Shown here piece by piece: positions 1 through 8,518 of a DNA stretch of 32,877 bases. The position numbers were made by a program, and so were the translations under genes. The DNA comes from Deltaproteobacteria bacterium (GTDB lineage Bacteria; Desulfobacterota; Syntrophia; Syntrophales; JAFGHS01): NCBI GenBank assembly GCA_016930075.1, contig JAFGHS010000017.1, forward strand, positions 1-32,877, written 5' to 3'. Positions within the stretch are counted from its first letter, which is position 1. Each line of letters opens with the position of its first letter. The notes beneath the pieces were generated by a model. That model searched no databases. It was not told the DNA's origin and saw only the letters and a program-made list of their open reading frames with translations.

Positions 1-480
1 GCAGAATAGTTGTCAAGAAATAAATGCACAAATGTTAAATTAATTTAAGCTGTTACGCTAATTTTAGACTTTTTACGAGGTCGTCAAATATCGAACCCCA
101 AAAAAGAGGCAGGCCGTATAAAGAGCAAGATAAAAAAGAAAAAAAGAGAAAGAAAGCAAAAAAAAGGGAGCAGATTTTTTTCTGATAGTCGGGCGGCGCC
201 AAAATAAATTTGACCCCTTTTCCGCCCTTCTTCTTTTCCTTCTTTTCCCGACCCATTTCCCCCGATGACCCCTTTCCCCCTCCCTTTTCCGCCATTGCCT
301 GTTGCCGAGCAATAAATGAGTCCGACCCTTTTCGCTTTTATATATTTCCTTGATAAATCTCGAAAGTAATGCAAGATAAACAACACTATCAGTCCTTCAG
401 GAGTGAACCGGAACGGATGGGTCAATATTTTGCAGGAAGACGGATAGGATATAATTCTTTCTCCTTTTACCAGCACTGAT
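1..480. other. Gene-free, repeat-derived left margin
   Basis: No convincing gene is seen before the MFS gene. The stretch holds the end of a repeat also found at 7019-7042 (core GACTTTTTACGAGGTCG), an A/G-rich tract at about 118-180, and a C/T-rich tract at about 211-300 with repeated GACCCCTTT words. Possible short reading frames here are low-complexity (Lys/Arg/Gly or Phe/Ser runs) and are not called. Confidence 0.6.
67..89. repeat. Solo end of a dispersed inverted-repeat element
   Basis: The bases match the right end of the element at 6887-7042 almost exactly (GACTTTTTACGAGGTCG, then a CAAAT tail). Only one end is visible here, so this is either a decayed copy or one whose other half lies left of the window. 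Confidence 0.6.
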
Positions 481-1707
481 ATGGGTTTTATCAAAAACAG
501 GCGTGATGCATTTATCGCCTTTAACAATAGAGATTTTTCCTGGTACTGGGTCGGGCTGCTGTTGTCCTTCAACGGCATGAACATGACGAATGTCGCCCGC
601 GGCTGGCTGGTGTACACGCTGACGGACTCCGCTTTTTATCTCGGACTCGTCACCGCCGGATTCGGCATACCCCTTTTGCTCTTTTCATTGCATGCCGGGG
701 CTCTGGCCGACCGCCTGAGAAAACGCAACGTCCTTCTGTTCTGCCGGGCCGGCACAGGGCTTGTATCCCTGGCCATCGCCGTCCTGATCACGATCGACCG
801 GATCGCCGTCTGGCATCTCATGGCGGCCTCCGTCGTTTCCGGCACATTTTTCGTCTTCTATCTCCCGGCGCGGCAGGCCTTTGTCCGGGAACTGGTCAGC
901 GATGACGCCCTGCTCAACGCCGTCGCTCTCAATTCGATTGCCATGAATATCAGCCGCATCGCCTCCCCCGCTCTGGCCGGCGTCCTGATGAAGTGGATCG
1001 GTGCAGGAGGCGTCTACTGGATCATCACCGTATCTTCCGCCCTGACCATCCTCACCCTTTTCATGATCCCGGCGGGTCAACCGGCGCCGGCAGAGCGCCG
1101 GGCCGTTCCCATCCTCAAAGACGTGGCGGAGGGTCTGCGCCATGTCATGAATAATCGCATCATTCTCGTTTTGATGATGATCGCCTTTGTGCCCTTTTTA
1201 ACCACCATGTCTTATCAAATGCTCCTGCCCGTCTTTGCCAAAAGCGTCTTTGGTTCCGGGGAAACGGGACTGGGCCTGCTCATGTCGGCGACAGGCGTCG
1301 GGGCGTTAATCGGCGCCGCCACCCTCGCCTCGGCGGGCGATATTCGTCACAAGGGCCTCTGGACAATCATCACCGGCGTGGGACTCGGCGCCGCTCTTTT
1401 CCTTTTCGGACTGACCCGGTCCATGCCTTTGGCCCTCGCCTGCCTCCTGATGGCCGGGGCTTCCGGCTCCGTCTACATGGCCCTCAATATGACCCTGCTT
1501 ATGGGCTATACGCCCCAGGATCTCATGGGCCGGGTGATGAGCATTTATATGATTACCTTCGGTCTTACCCCCGTTGCGACACTCATTGCCGGAGCGCTGG
1601 CGCAGGTCGTGGGCGCTTCTCTGACGGTCGTGTTTTTCGGCCTTTTCATGATCCTGTTTCTGATGATTGTTTTTGTGATGGAACCCCGGTTGAGAAAACT
1701 CAACTGA
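481..1707 (+). CDS. MFS exporter (EntS/MFS_3-like)
   Basis: A 408-residue inner-membrane transporter of the major facilitator superfamily, most like the MFS_3/EntS-type exporters that push small molecules outward using the proton gradient. The N-terminus has the family's pattern (NRDFSWYW followed by GWLVYTLTDSAFYLGLV), and a loop 2-3 motif with G-x-x-x-D-R-x-x-R-K lies near residues 73-84 (GALADRLRKRN). Hydrophobic segments run throughout, consistent with about 12 helices. The ATG at 481 starts just before the conserved N-terminal segment, but no strong Shine-Dalgarno sequence precedes it. It is followed by a second exporter (MATE) in the same direction, about 280 bp on, possibly with its own promoter. 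The substrate cannot be read from sequence. Confidence 0.85.
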   Translation: MGFIKNRRDAFIAFNNRDFSWYWVGLLLSFNGMNMTNVARGWLVYTLTDSAFYLGLVTAGFGIPLLLFSLHAGALADRLRKRNVLLFCRAGTGLVSLAIAVLITIDRIAVWHLMAASVVSGTFFVFYLPARQAFVRELVSDDALLNAVALNSIAMNISRIASPALAGVLMKWIGAGGVYWIITVSSALTILTLFMIPAGQPAPAERRAVPILKDVAEGLRHVMNNRIILVLMMIAFVPFLTTMSYQMLLPVFAKSVFGSGETGLGLLMSATGVGALIGAATLASAGDIRHKGLWTIITGVGLGAALFLFGLTRSMPLALACLLMAGASGSVYMALNMTLLMGYTPQDLMGRVMSIYMITFGLTPVATLIAGALAQVVGASLTVVFFGLFMILFLMIVFVMEPRLRKLN

Positions 1708-1986
1708 TTGTTTCGTAAAAGAGAGGCCGCCGTGCCGGCATACAACGGCAGGGGCTCCGTGAGATTGGCGGATAAGGTCTGGGCCATCCCAGCAGGAAAA
1801 CGGCTTGAATGAAAAACCGATTGCAAAATCTTGACATACAGGGCCGCATTCCCTATAGTTCATTGCCGGGATAAATTTAATCAACGTAAAATGCGGACAT
1901 TTTGAACGATAAGAAAAAATACTCATCAAACCCTGTCATTGATATTTCTCATCGCCAATGCCCCCTGAAACAACAAAAGGCGCCCC

Positions 1987-3357
1987 ATGCAGGATTTCAC
2001 TGAAGGTAATATCGCCAAGCAGTTCATCCGCTTCAGCACGCCCATTATGCTCGGCAATGTGTTGATGTCCTTCCACGGCATCATCAACATGATCTGGGTC
2101 GGAAGGCTCCTGGGCCACAAAGCCGTAGCCGCAGTCTCCGCAAGTCTGCCGATTATCATGCTGATGCCCGCCATTCTCATCGGCATGGGCATGTCCACCA
2201 ATATCCTGATCGCCCAGGCATTCGGACGCAAAGATACGGGACTGCTCAGAAAAATCCTGGCAAATTCTTTTTTTACCTCCATATTGTGCTGTCTGTTCAT
2301 TTCCATCATCGCTTTGGCCCTCCGTCGCCAATTGCTGGAATGGGTGCATGTCCCAAAGGAAATTCAGGATATGGCCCTCTCTTATCTGACAATCATCATG
2401 GCAACGCTCGTATTTTCATTTTTCCTCAACTGGATGAACAGTACGCTCAACGGTCTGGGCGACTCCGTAACGGTGTTGAAAATTCTCAGCCTGCTGACGT
2501 TCTTTAATATCATTTACGTCCCCGTGCTTATTTCCGGCGTGGGGCCTCTGCCGCCTCTCGGCGTGGCCGGTGCGGCTTGCGGAACGGCGCTGGCAGCCGT
2601 AACAACCGGCATCGTCGGCTATATTTACCTGGTGAGACGCAATCCGTATATCAATATGCAAACTTGGGACTTCCGTCCGGACTGGTATATCATCCGGCAG
2701 GTTTTTGCCATCGGCGTGCCTGCATCGCTGCAGATGCTGGTGATTTCCGTGGCCGGGGTCATCATCATATCCCTGGTCAATCGCTACGGCACGGATGTCA
2801 CGGCGGCTTTCGGCATCAGCATGCAGATCGACATGCTGGCCATGATCCCATTCATGTCCATCGGAATGGCGGCAACCACCATATCCGGCCAGAACCTGGG
2901 GGCGCAGAAGATTGACCGCGTTTATGAGACCCTGCGTGTGTCGATATTCTTCGGCTTGGTCGTTGCCCTGGTTTGCACGACGGTGCTGGCGTTTTTCTCC
3001 TATGATATCGGCGGCATTTTTCTCAAGGAATCCGTTGAAAAGGCAAGGGTCCTGGCCGTCATCCGCGATTATTACCGATGGATGGCGTTTATCTACCCGT
3101 GTTTTGCCGTCACATTCGCCGTCCAGGGCGTGCTTCGCAGCGCCGGCGACACGATGGCCTTGCTGGCCCTTTCATTCATTGCCATGATCGTTCTGCGCAT
3201 TCCTCTTGCTTACGGTCTTGCAGGCCCCGCCGGTTTCAAACAGGACGGCATATGGATGGCCATGTTTTTCAGCGTTGCGTTGGCCGTCGGATTCAACTGG
3301 CTGTACTACAAAAGCGGCCTGTGGGAGAAAAAAGTGATATTTGCAAGAAAAACTTGA
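1987..3357 (+). CDS. MATE-family multidrug/Na+ antiporter
   Basis: A 456-residue membrane protein of the MATE (NorM/DinF) family, which extrudes cationic or lipophilic compounds in exchange for Na+ or H+. It opens with the typical segment FTEGNIAKQFIRFSTPIML followed by a D/N-less TM1-2 region (MIWVGRLLGHKAVAAVSAS). The two-lobed repeat is visible as a second similar start in the middle (RQVFAIGVPASLQMLV). Length and roughly 12 hydrophobic segments match the family. An AAGG ribosome site lies a few bases before ATG 1987. It sits between another exporter and a small membrane protein on the same strand. The exported compound is unknown. Confidence 0.88.
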   Translation: MQDFTEGNIAKQFIRFSTPIMLGNVLMSFHGIINMIWVGRLLGHKAVAAVSASLPIIMLMPAILIGMGMSTNILIAQAFGRKDTGLLRKILANSFFTSILCCLFISIIALALRRQLLEWVHVPKEIQDMALSYLTIIMATLVFSFFLNWMNSTLNGLGDSVTVLKILSLLTFFNIIYVPVLISGVGPLPPLGVAGAACGTALAAVTTGIVGYIYLVRRNPYINMQTWDFRPDWYIIRQVFAIGVPASLQMLVISVAGVIIISLVNRYGTDVTAAFGISMQIDMLAMIPFMSIGMAATTISGQNLGAQKIDRVYETLRVSIFFGLVVALVCTTVLAFFSYDIGGIFLKESVEKARVLAVIRDYYRWMAFIYPCFAVTFAVQGVLRSAGDTMALLALSFIAMIVLRIPLAYGLAGPAGFKQDGIWMAMFFSVALAVGFNWLYYKSGLWEKKVIFARKT

Positions 3358-3399
3358 AAACATGAATGAGAAATCCCGTTTCATCGCCGGAGCCATCTT

Positions 3400-3879
3400 A
3401 TGAAAGAGCCGTGGCGTCAGAAGGCGCAAAAGATCGGAGACAGTATCTTTTTATCACCGGCCTTCCAGGCTCTGACGATCGGCATACCGTTCTGCCTGTT
3501 CAAGCTGCTCTTCGGCCTGCTTGCCTGGCGCGCGGGGGCGGCGTCCGTTCCCTTTTGCATCTTCGCGTGGCTGGTTATGGCCTGGGCGCTGTCCGATCTG
3601 ATCATGAACCTGATTCGCGTCTTTTTTCACCTAACCGGCAGGATAGCGCCCATTGAATACTGCACCATCGCACAGGCGGGAAGGCTCTTTCGGAGGCCTC
3701 AGCTCTTTCTGTCCATCGACACGCTGATTTCCTTTTCCATCATCTGTTTTGTGCTCTGGTCCGGCTGGATAACGTTGCTTGACCGCCAGGAATCCTATTT
3801 CTGGTATGCCGCTACCACTTTGAACCTGATCAGTGTATCCGTTGTGAATATCTGGGTCGAACTGCGCCGCGGATCGTGA
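3400..3879 (+). CDS. Small four-helix membrane protein, unknown function
   Basis: A 159-residue protein not assigned to a named family. Four hydrophobic stretches are visible (around residues 20-45, 49-72, 100-122 and 132-150), separated by short basic or polar loops, which suggests an integral inner-membrane protein with both ends in the cytoplasm. It begins 42 bp after the MATE gene and reads in the same direction, so it may be cotranscribed. No catalytic motif is seen. The ATG at 3400 is the first plausible start; the preceding CGGAGCC stretch is a weak ribosome site. Confidence 0.6.
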   Translation: MKEPWRQKAQKIGDSIFLSPAFQALTIGIPFCLFKLLFGLLAWRAGAASVPFCIFAWLVMAWALSDLIMNLIRVFFHLTGRIAPIEYCTIAQAGRLFRRPQLFLSIDTLISFSIICFVLWSGWITLLDRQESYFWYAATTLNLISVSVVNIWVELRRGS

Positions 3880-4082
3880 GCTTTCGAAAAATAATTGGGA
3901 TTTATTTTTTTGGGTTCCGGGGTCATATCACGGGTCTAAACTCCATAGTTGACGAATCCGGTCAAATATGTGAGATTGCGGCCCAATAATGGGAGAAACG
4001 GGCCGCCGCTTTTCACCGGTGGGGCAACATGTTGATGATTTTTAAGGACGAAAGGCAAAGAGCCTGTCAATAAGGAGTTATG

Positions 4083-5156
4083 ATGGAACACGCGTACGAA
4101 TCAGGCTGTTTTTTTGAAACGGGCATCTACCGGCCGCCGAGCGAGGGGGGAAGTTATTCCCTGCTCCTTCGGTTTACGCGAAACTGCCCCTGGAACAAAT
4201 GCACGTTTTGCAGCATGTACAAAGAGGAAAAATTTTCCATCCGTTCCGTGGAGGAAATCAAAGGCGACATCGACGCCATTGCCGCTTTGTGCGATGAGTT
4301 GAAAGCAATTTCCTGGAGCCTCGGCTACACGGGGGAAATCAACAAGCCCGTCATCATTGAAATGATCAACAGGGCGCCGATCCTGAACACCAGCCAGGGT
4401 TTTATCATGGTCGTCAACTGGCTTATCGTCGGCGGCAGGACCGCCTTCTTGCAGGACGGCAACAGCCCTGAGATGAGGACGGAAAGACTGGTCGAGGTCT
4501 TGAAATATCTGAGGCAAAAATTCCCGTCTCTGGAAAGGGTGACGTCTTATGCCCGGTCCAAAACCCTGGCCCGGAAAAGCCTCGACGAACTGAAAGCCAT
4601 TTACGAGGCGGGCCTGGACCGGCTGCACGTCGGCCTGGAGACCGGCGACGACGAACTCTTGACGATTGTCAAGAAAGGCGTAACGGGCCAGGAACATATC
4701 GAAGGGGGCAGGAAGGCTATGGAAGCAGGCTTCCAACTGTCCGAGTACTGGATGCCGGGATTGGGGGGAAAGGAGTTGTGGGAGCAGCATGCCCGCAACA
4801 CGGCCCGTGTTCTTACGGCCATTAATCCCCATTACATCCGGTCCCGTCCTTTCGTCCCCTCTCCCGGAAGCCCCATTTATGATTCCTTTGCAAGCGGGGA
4901 GTTTCATCTTCTGAACGGTGAAGAACATCTGACGGAACTCAAGTTGATGATCGAAGAGCTGGACGTCACCTCGAAGGTCTGTTTTGATCATGCGGGAAAC
5001 TACTGGCGCAATCGAAAGGGTTCTCTGCTGTTCACCCAGGACTACGAAGGCTATGCATTTCCGGATCAAAAGCAGCGGGTCCTGGCGCTGATTGAAGAAG
5101 GCCTTGAGGCCCAGAAGACGGCCCCCCACAATACAGAACTCACACGCATGCTCTGA
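4083..5156 (+). CDS. Radical SAM protein
   Basis: A 357-residue radical SAM enzyme. Its family uses a [4Fe-4S] cluster to cleave S-adenosylmethionine into a 5'-deoxyadenosyl radical. The cluster motif is near residues 34-42 (NCPWNKCTFC), i.e. Cys-x4-Cys-x2-Cys, with one residue more in the first gap than the usual CX3CX2C. A SAM-binding beta-strand pattern follows (LDRLHVGLETGDDELL, near residues 180-195). The TIM-barrel part is followed by a C-terminal region of unknown role. The ribosome site AAGGAG is only 2 nt from ATG 4080 but 5 nt from ATG 4083, so the latter is preferred. The acyl-CoA ligase follows 59 bp later with its own strong ribosome site, suggesting an operon. The substrate is unknown. 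Confidence 0.8.
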   Translation: MEHAYESGCFFETGIYRPPSEGGSYSLLLRFTRNCPWNKCTFCSMYKEEKFSIRSVEEIKGDIDAIAALCDELKAISWSLGYTGEINKPVIIEMINRAPILNTSQGFIMVVNWLIVGGRTAFLQDGNSPEMRTERLVEVLKYLRQKFPSLERVTSYARSKTLARKSLDELKAIYEAGLDRLHVGLETGDDELLTIVKKGVTGQEHIEGGRKAMEAGFQLSEYWMPGLGGKELWEQHARNTARVLTAINPHYIRSRPFVPSPGSPIYDSFASGEFHLLNGEEHLTELKLMIEELDVTSKVCFDHAGNYWRNRKGSLLFTQDYEGYAFPDQKQRVLALIEEGLEAQKTAPHNTELTRML

Positions 5157-5215
5157 AAAGCGCAGCGGCAGGACAGATGAGCAAGTCAGCAAAAACAGGA
5201 CATTGAAGGAGGATC

Positions 5216-6886
5216 ATGGAACACGCCCATTACAACTATTGGCCGAAGGGTCTCCCCCGTATTGTCAGCTTGCCTGCAACTTCACTGGCTTACAACCTCG
5301 ACGTTTCCGCTGCGCGTTATCCGGAGAAAACGGCGATTTCCTATTACGGGTCAAGCCTTTCCTACAACCGGCTCAAGTCGGAAGCGGAAGCTCTGGCCGG
5401 TTATCTGCAGCAGCGGTGCGGCGTAAAAAAGGGCGACCGGGTGCTTCTGTATATGCAGAACTCTCCCCAGTTCATCATCGCCTACTACGCCATCCTGCGG
5501 GCCAATGCCGTCGTGGTTCCGGCCAATCCCATGAATCTCACGGATGAAATGCGTCATTACTGCACAGATGCCGGCATATCGGCGGCCATCTGCGCAAGCG
5601 AGCTTTTTTCCCGAATCGAGCCGCTCATGGGTGCAGGCGGACTCGAATATGCCGTCGTGGCCGATTATGGGGATTATGCTGCCGAATCCGCCGATATTCC
5701 CAAACCGGAGTTTCTCACGGCCGCGGCAACCGAACCGGCCATCCCGGGGGGCGAGGACTGGGGAAAAGTGCTTGCGGCCGGCCTGAAGCCGGGGCCTCTC
5801 CTGACCGGTTCCGATGATCTGGCGGCCATCTGCTATACATCCGGCACAACGGGAAAACCGAAGGGCTGTATGCATACCCACAGCTCCCTCATGGCCACAA
5901 CGGCTATTCCCAGCGTCTGGCAGGGCGCCTCGTGCCAGGACGTCTTACTCGGCGTCGTCCCCTTTTTTCATGTCACCGGCATGCAGATCGTGATGAACAT
6001 GTCCGTCTACCTCGGCGCGGAGATCATCGTCATGACGCGGTGGGACCGGGAACTGGCGCTGGCCCTGATCAAACGGCATCAAGTGACAAACTGGACCAAT
6101 ATCCCCACCATGGTCATCGATCTTTTCGCCAGCCCCAATTTCAAAAGCGACAGTCTGAACAGCCTGCGATATATCGGCGGGGGCGGAGCGGCCATGCCCG
6201 AGGCGATAGCCAAAAGACTCTACGAACTCACCGGACTTGCCTATGTCGAAGGGTACGGCCTGACCGAGACGGCGGCCCCGACCCACAGCAACCATGGAAG
6301 CCGTCCCAAGCGTCAATGCCTCGGTATTCCTTTATGCAATACCGAAGCGCTGGTGATGAACCCCGACACCCTCGAACCTTTAGGCCCCAACCAGACAGGG
6401 GAGATTGTTTCCCGCGGGCCGCAGATATTCAGCGGATACTGGAACAACCCTAAAGCCACCGGGGAATGTTTTGTCGAGATTGACGGAAAGATGTTTTTTC
6501 GCACCGGGGACCTGGGTTATTATGATGACGAGGGATACTTCTTCATTGTTGACCGCTTGAAGCGGATGATCAACGCCTCCGGATTCAAAGTGTGGCCTGC
6601 GGAGGTGGAGTCCATCATGTACGGCCACCCGGATATTCTGGAGGCGTGCATCATCAGCACCGAAGACGCCCATCGCGGCGAAACCGTCAAGGCCGTTGTG
6701 GTCCTCAAGGAGACGGCCCGCAAGGGGAAAATCACGGATCGGGACATTATCGATTGGTGCCGGGAAAGGATGGCCGCCTACAAATATCCCCGGCTCGTCG
6801 AATTCGTCGACGCCTTGCCCAAAACAGCGTCCGGGAAGGTCCAATGGCGGCTGTTGCAGGAGATGGATAAGGCCAAAGGGAAATAA
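5216..6886 (+). CDS. AMP-forming acyl-CoA ligase (fatty-acid CoA ligase-like)
   Basis: A 556-residue ANL-superfamily enzyme that activates a carboxylic acid with ATP to an acyl-AMP and then an acyl-CoA thioester. All core motifs are present: the phosphate loop near residue 206 (YTSGTTGKPKG), the A5 motif near 346 (GYGLTETAA), the A7/A8 hinge near 428 (RTGDLGYYDDEGYFFIVDR), and the catalytic lysine near 539 (PKTASGKVQW). Length fits long-chain fatty acyl-CoA ligases better than acetyl-CoA synthetases. AAGGAGG lies just before ATG 5216. It follows a radical SAM gene and precedes an inverted-repeat element that may end the transcript. The acid used (fatty, aromatic or dicarboxylic) cannot be fixed from sequence. 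Confidence 0.88.
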   Translation: MEHAHYNYWPKGLPRIVSLPATSLAYNLDVSAARYPEKTAISYYGSSLSYNRLKSEAEALAGYLQQRCGVKKGDRVLLYMQNSPQFIIAYYAILRANAVVVPANPMNLTDEMRHYCTDAGISAAICASELFSRIEPLMGAGGLEYAVVADYGDYAAESADIPKPEFLTAAATEPAIPGGEDWGKVLAAGLKPGPLLTGSDDLAAICYTSGTTGKPKGCMHTHSSLMATTAIPSVWQGASCQDVLLGVVPFFHVTGMQIVMNMSVYLGAEIIVMTRWDRELALALIKRHQVTNWTNIPTMVIDLFASPNFKSDSLNSLRYIGGGGAAMPEAIAKRLYELTGLAYVEGYGLTETAAPTHSNHGSRPKRQCLGIPLCNTEALVMNPDTLEPLGPNQTGEIVSRGPQIFSGYWNNPKATGECFVEIDGKMFFRTGDLGYYDDEGYFFIVDRLKRMINASGFKVWPAEVESIMYGHPDILEACIISTEDAHRGETVKAVVVLKETARKGKITDRDIIDWCRERMAAYKYPRLVEFVDALPKTASGKVQWRLLQEMDKAKGK

Positions 6887-7042
6887 GACAAACTCGTAAA
6901 AAGTCGAATTCTGTCATTTCGAGGAGTCCCGCTGAAGCGGGACGACGAGAAGCCTTTAATGATTTCAGGATTTCTCCCCCGCAAAATGCGGGGTCGAAAT
7001 GACATAAACGCTGCATTGCGACTTTTTTACGAGGTCGGCAAA
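6887..7042. repeat. MITE-like element with inverted ends
   Basis: A ~155-bp non-coding element starting at the base after the ligase stop codon. Its ends are inverted copies of each other with core CTCGTAAAAAGTCG (left at 6894-6906; right, with one extra A, at 7019-7033). A second inverted pair lies inside (GTCATTTCGA at 6913 and TCGAAATGAC at about 6994-7003). Two GC-rich hairpins follow: GTCCCGCT/AGCGGGAC near 6927-6944 and CCCCGC/GCGGGG near 6977-6993. The nested symmetry fits a MITE or structured repeat; the transcript would fold strongly and could act as a terminator. Confidence 0.75.
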
Positions 7043-7132
7043 TAAAATTGACATGGGATTTTCATGCTTTGTATCGTCGATATGGAGGCATAAGATTTTT
7101 TTCGATTTGATGAGAAAGGAAAAACGGGTAAC

Positions 7133-8515
7133 ATGTCTGACTGGCAAGATTATCTGACACAAAACAAAGACAGGTTTTTAAATGAATTATTGGATTTTTT
7201 GCGCATTCGGAGCATATCGTCGCTCTCCGAGCACGCCACCGACGTGCAAAAGGCTGCCGAGTGGACGGCAAATCGGATGAGGGAGGCGGGCATTGAAAAC
7301 GTACAGATTATGCCGACGGACGTGCATTCCGTTGTTTACGGAGACTGGCTGCATGCGCCGGGGAAGCCCACGGTCATGATCTACGGACATTATGACACCC
7401 AGCCGGTCGATCCCCTGAACCTGTGGACGAACCCGCCCTTCGAACCGACAATCCGGGACGGCCGCATTTACGCAAGGGGTGCTTCGGACGACAAGGGCAG
7501 CCTGCTTATCCCCATCCTGACCTGCGAGGCCTTCCTGAACACGGAAGGCAAACTGCCAATCAACGTGAAATTCTTTTTGGAAGGACAGGAAGAAATCGGG
7601 AGCCCTCAAGTCGATAAAATTGTCGCTAACCATCGCGATCTCCTGGCCTGTGATTTTGTCCTGAGCGCTGACAGCGGGCAATTCAACGAGACGCAGGGGG
7701 CGCTTCTGGTCGGACTCAAGGGGATTTGCGGCATCGACATCACCGTCAAAGGCGCCAAGACCGACCTCCATTCCGGCGTCTACGGCGGCTCCATCCGGAA
7801 CCCCTTGCACGTTCTGGCGGATATTGTCGCCTCCATGCACGGTGGTGCGGACGGTAAAATCCTTGTGGACGGCTTCTATGACGATGTGGCGCCCCTGTCT
7901 ACGGCAGAGCGGGAACAGATCGCCGCTGTTCCCTACGATGAAGGAAAATATCAGCAGGAGCTGGGGGTCGATGAACTATTCGGCGAGACAGGCTACACGA
8001 CGCGGGAGCGGGTCTGGGCAAGGCCGACCCTGGAGTTGAACGGCATGTGGGGCGGCTTTCAGGGCGAAGGCGTCAAGACAGTGCTGCCCAACGAGGCAAA
8101 CGCCAAGATCACCTGCCGTCTCGTTGTCAACCAGGACCCGGAACGGATCATCCGGTGCCTGTTCAATCATGTCGAAAAGCACACGCCCCGCGGCGTCAAG
8201 GTAACATCCCGGAAAAACACCTTCTCTTCCCTGCCCTATCTGATCCCCGCCGATCATCCGGGAAACAGGACCGCTGCCGCCGTCCTTACGGAATTGTACG
8301 GAAAGCCGCCTTATTATATCCGCACGGGCGGCAGCGTCCCTGTCTGCGCCCTCTTCCTTCAGGAACTGGGAATTTACACCGTGAGCTTCGGTTTCGGTCT
8401 CGGCGATGAGCAATACCACGCCCCCGATGAATTCTTCCGCATCAGCAGTTTCGAGCGCGGCCGGATCGCCTACGGCATGCTGTTTGCCAAACTCGCAGAG
8501 CCGCCGGGAGCCTGA
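7133..8515 (+). CDS. M20-family dipeptidase/metallopeptidase
   Basis: A 460-residue cytosolic peptidase of the M20 family (dipeptidase-like group), using two metal ions to hydrolyse short peptides. The first metal ligand and catalytic aspartate are in YGHYDTQPVDP (His near 86, Asp near 88). The bridging aspartate lies in GRIYARGASDDKG, and the general base in FLEGQEEIGSP (Glu near 151-152). The dimerisation (lid) domain fills the middle, with LHSGVYGG at its start. The C-terminal metal-binding histidine is in DEQYHAPDEFF. Full length for the group. The next gene starts 3 nt after the stop codon, so the two are very likely cotranscribed. Confidence 0.88.
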   Translation: MSDWQDYLTQNKDRFLNELLDFLRIRSISSLSEHATDVQKAAEWTANRMREAGIENVQIMPTDVHSVVYGDWLHAPGKPTVMIYGHYDTQPVDPLNLWTNPPFEPTIRDGRIYARGASDDKGSLLIPILTCEAFLNTEGKLPINVKFFLEGQEEIGSPQVDKIVANHRDLLACDFVLSADSGQFNETQGALLVGLKGICGIDITVKGAKTDLHSGVYGGSIRNPLHVLADIVASMHGGADGKILVDGFYDDVAPLSTAEREQIAAVPYDEGKYQQELGVDELFGETGYTTRERVWARPTLELNGMWGGFQGEGVKTVLPNEANAKITCRLVVNQDPERIIRCLFNHVEKHTPRGVKVTSRKNTFSSLPYLIPADHPGNRTAAAVLTELYGKPPYYIRTGGSVPVCALFLQELGIYTVSFGFGLGDEQYHAPDEFFRISSFERGRIAYGMLFAKLAEPPGA

Positions 8516-8518
8516 GCC

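Noticed and set aside
53-312. Lys/Arg/Gly-rich or Phe-rich frames near the left edge
   Set aside because: They merely translate the purine/pyrimidine tracts.
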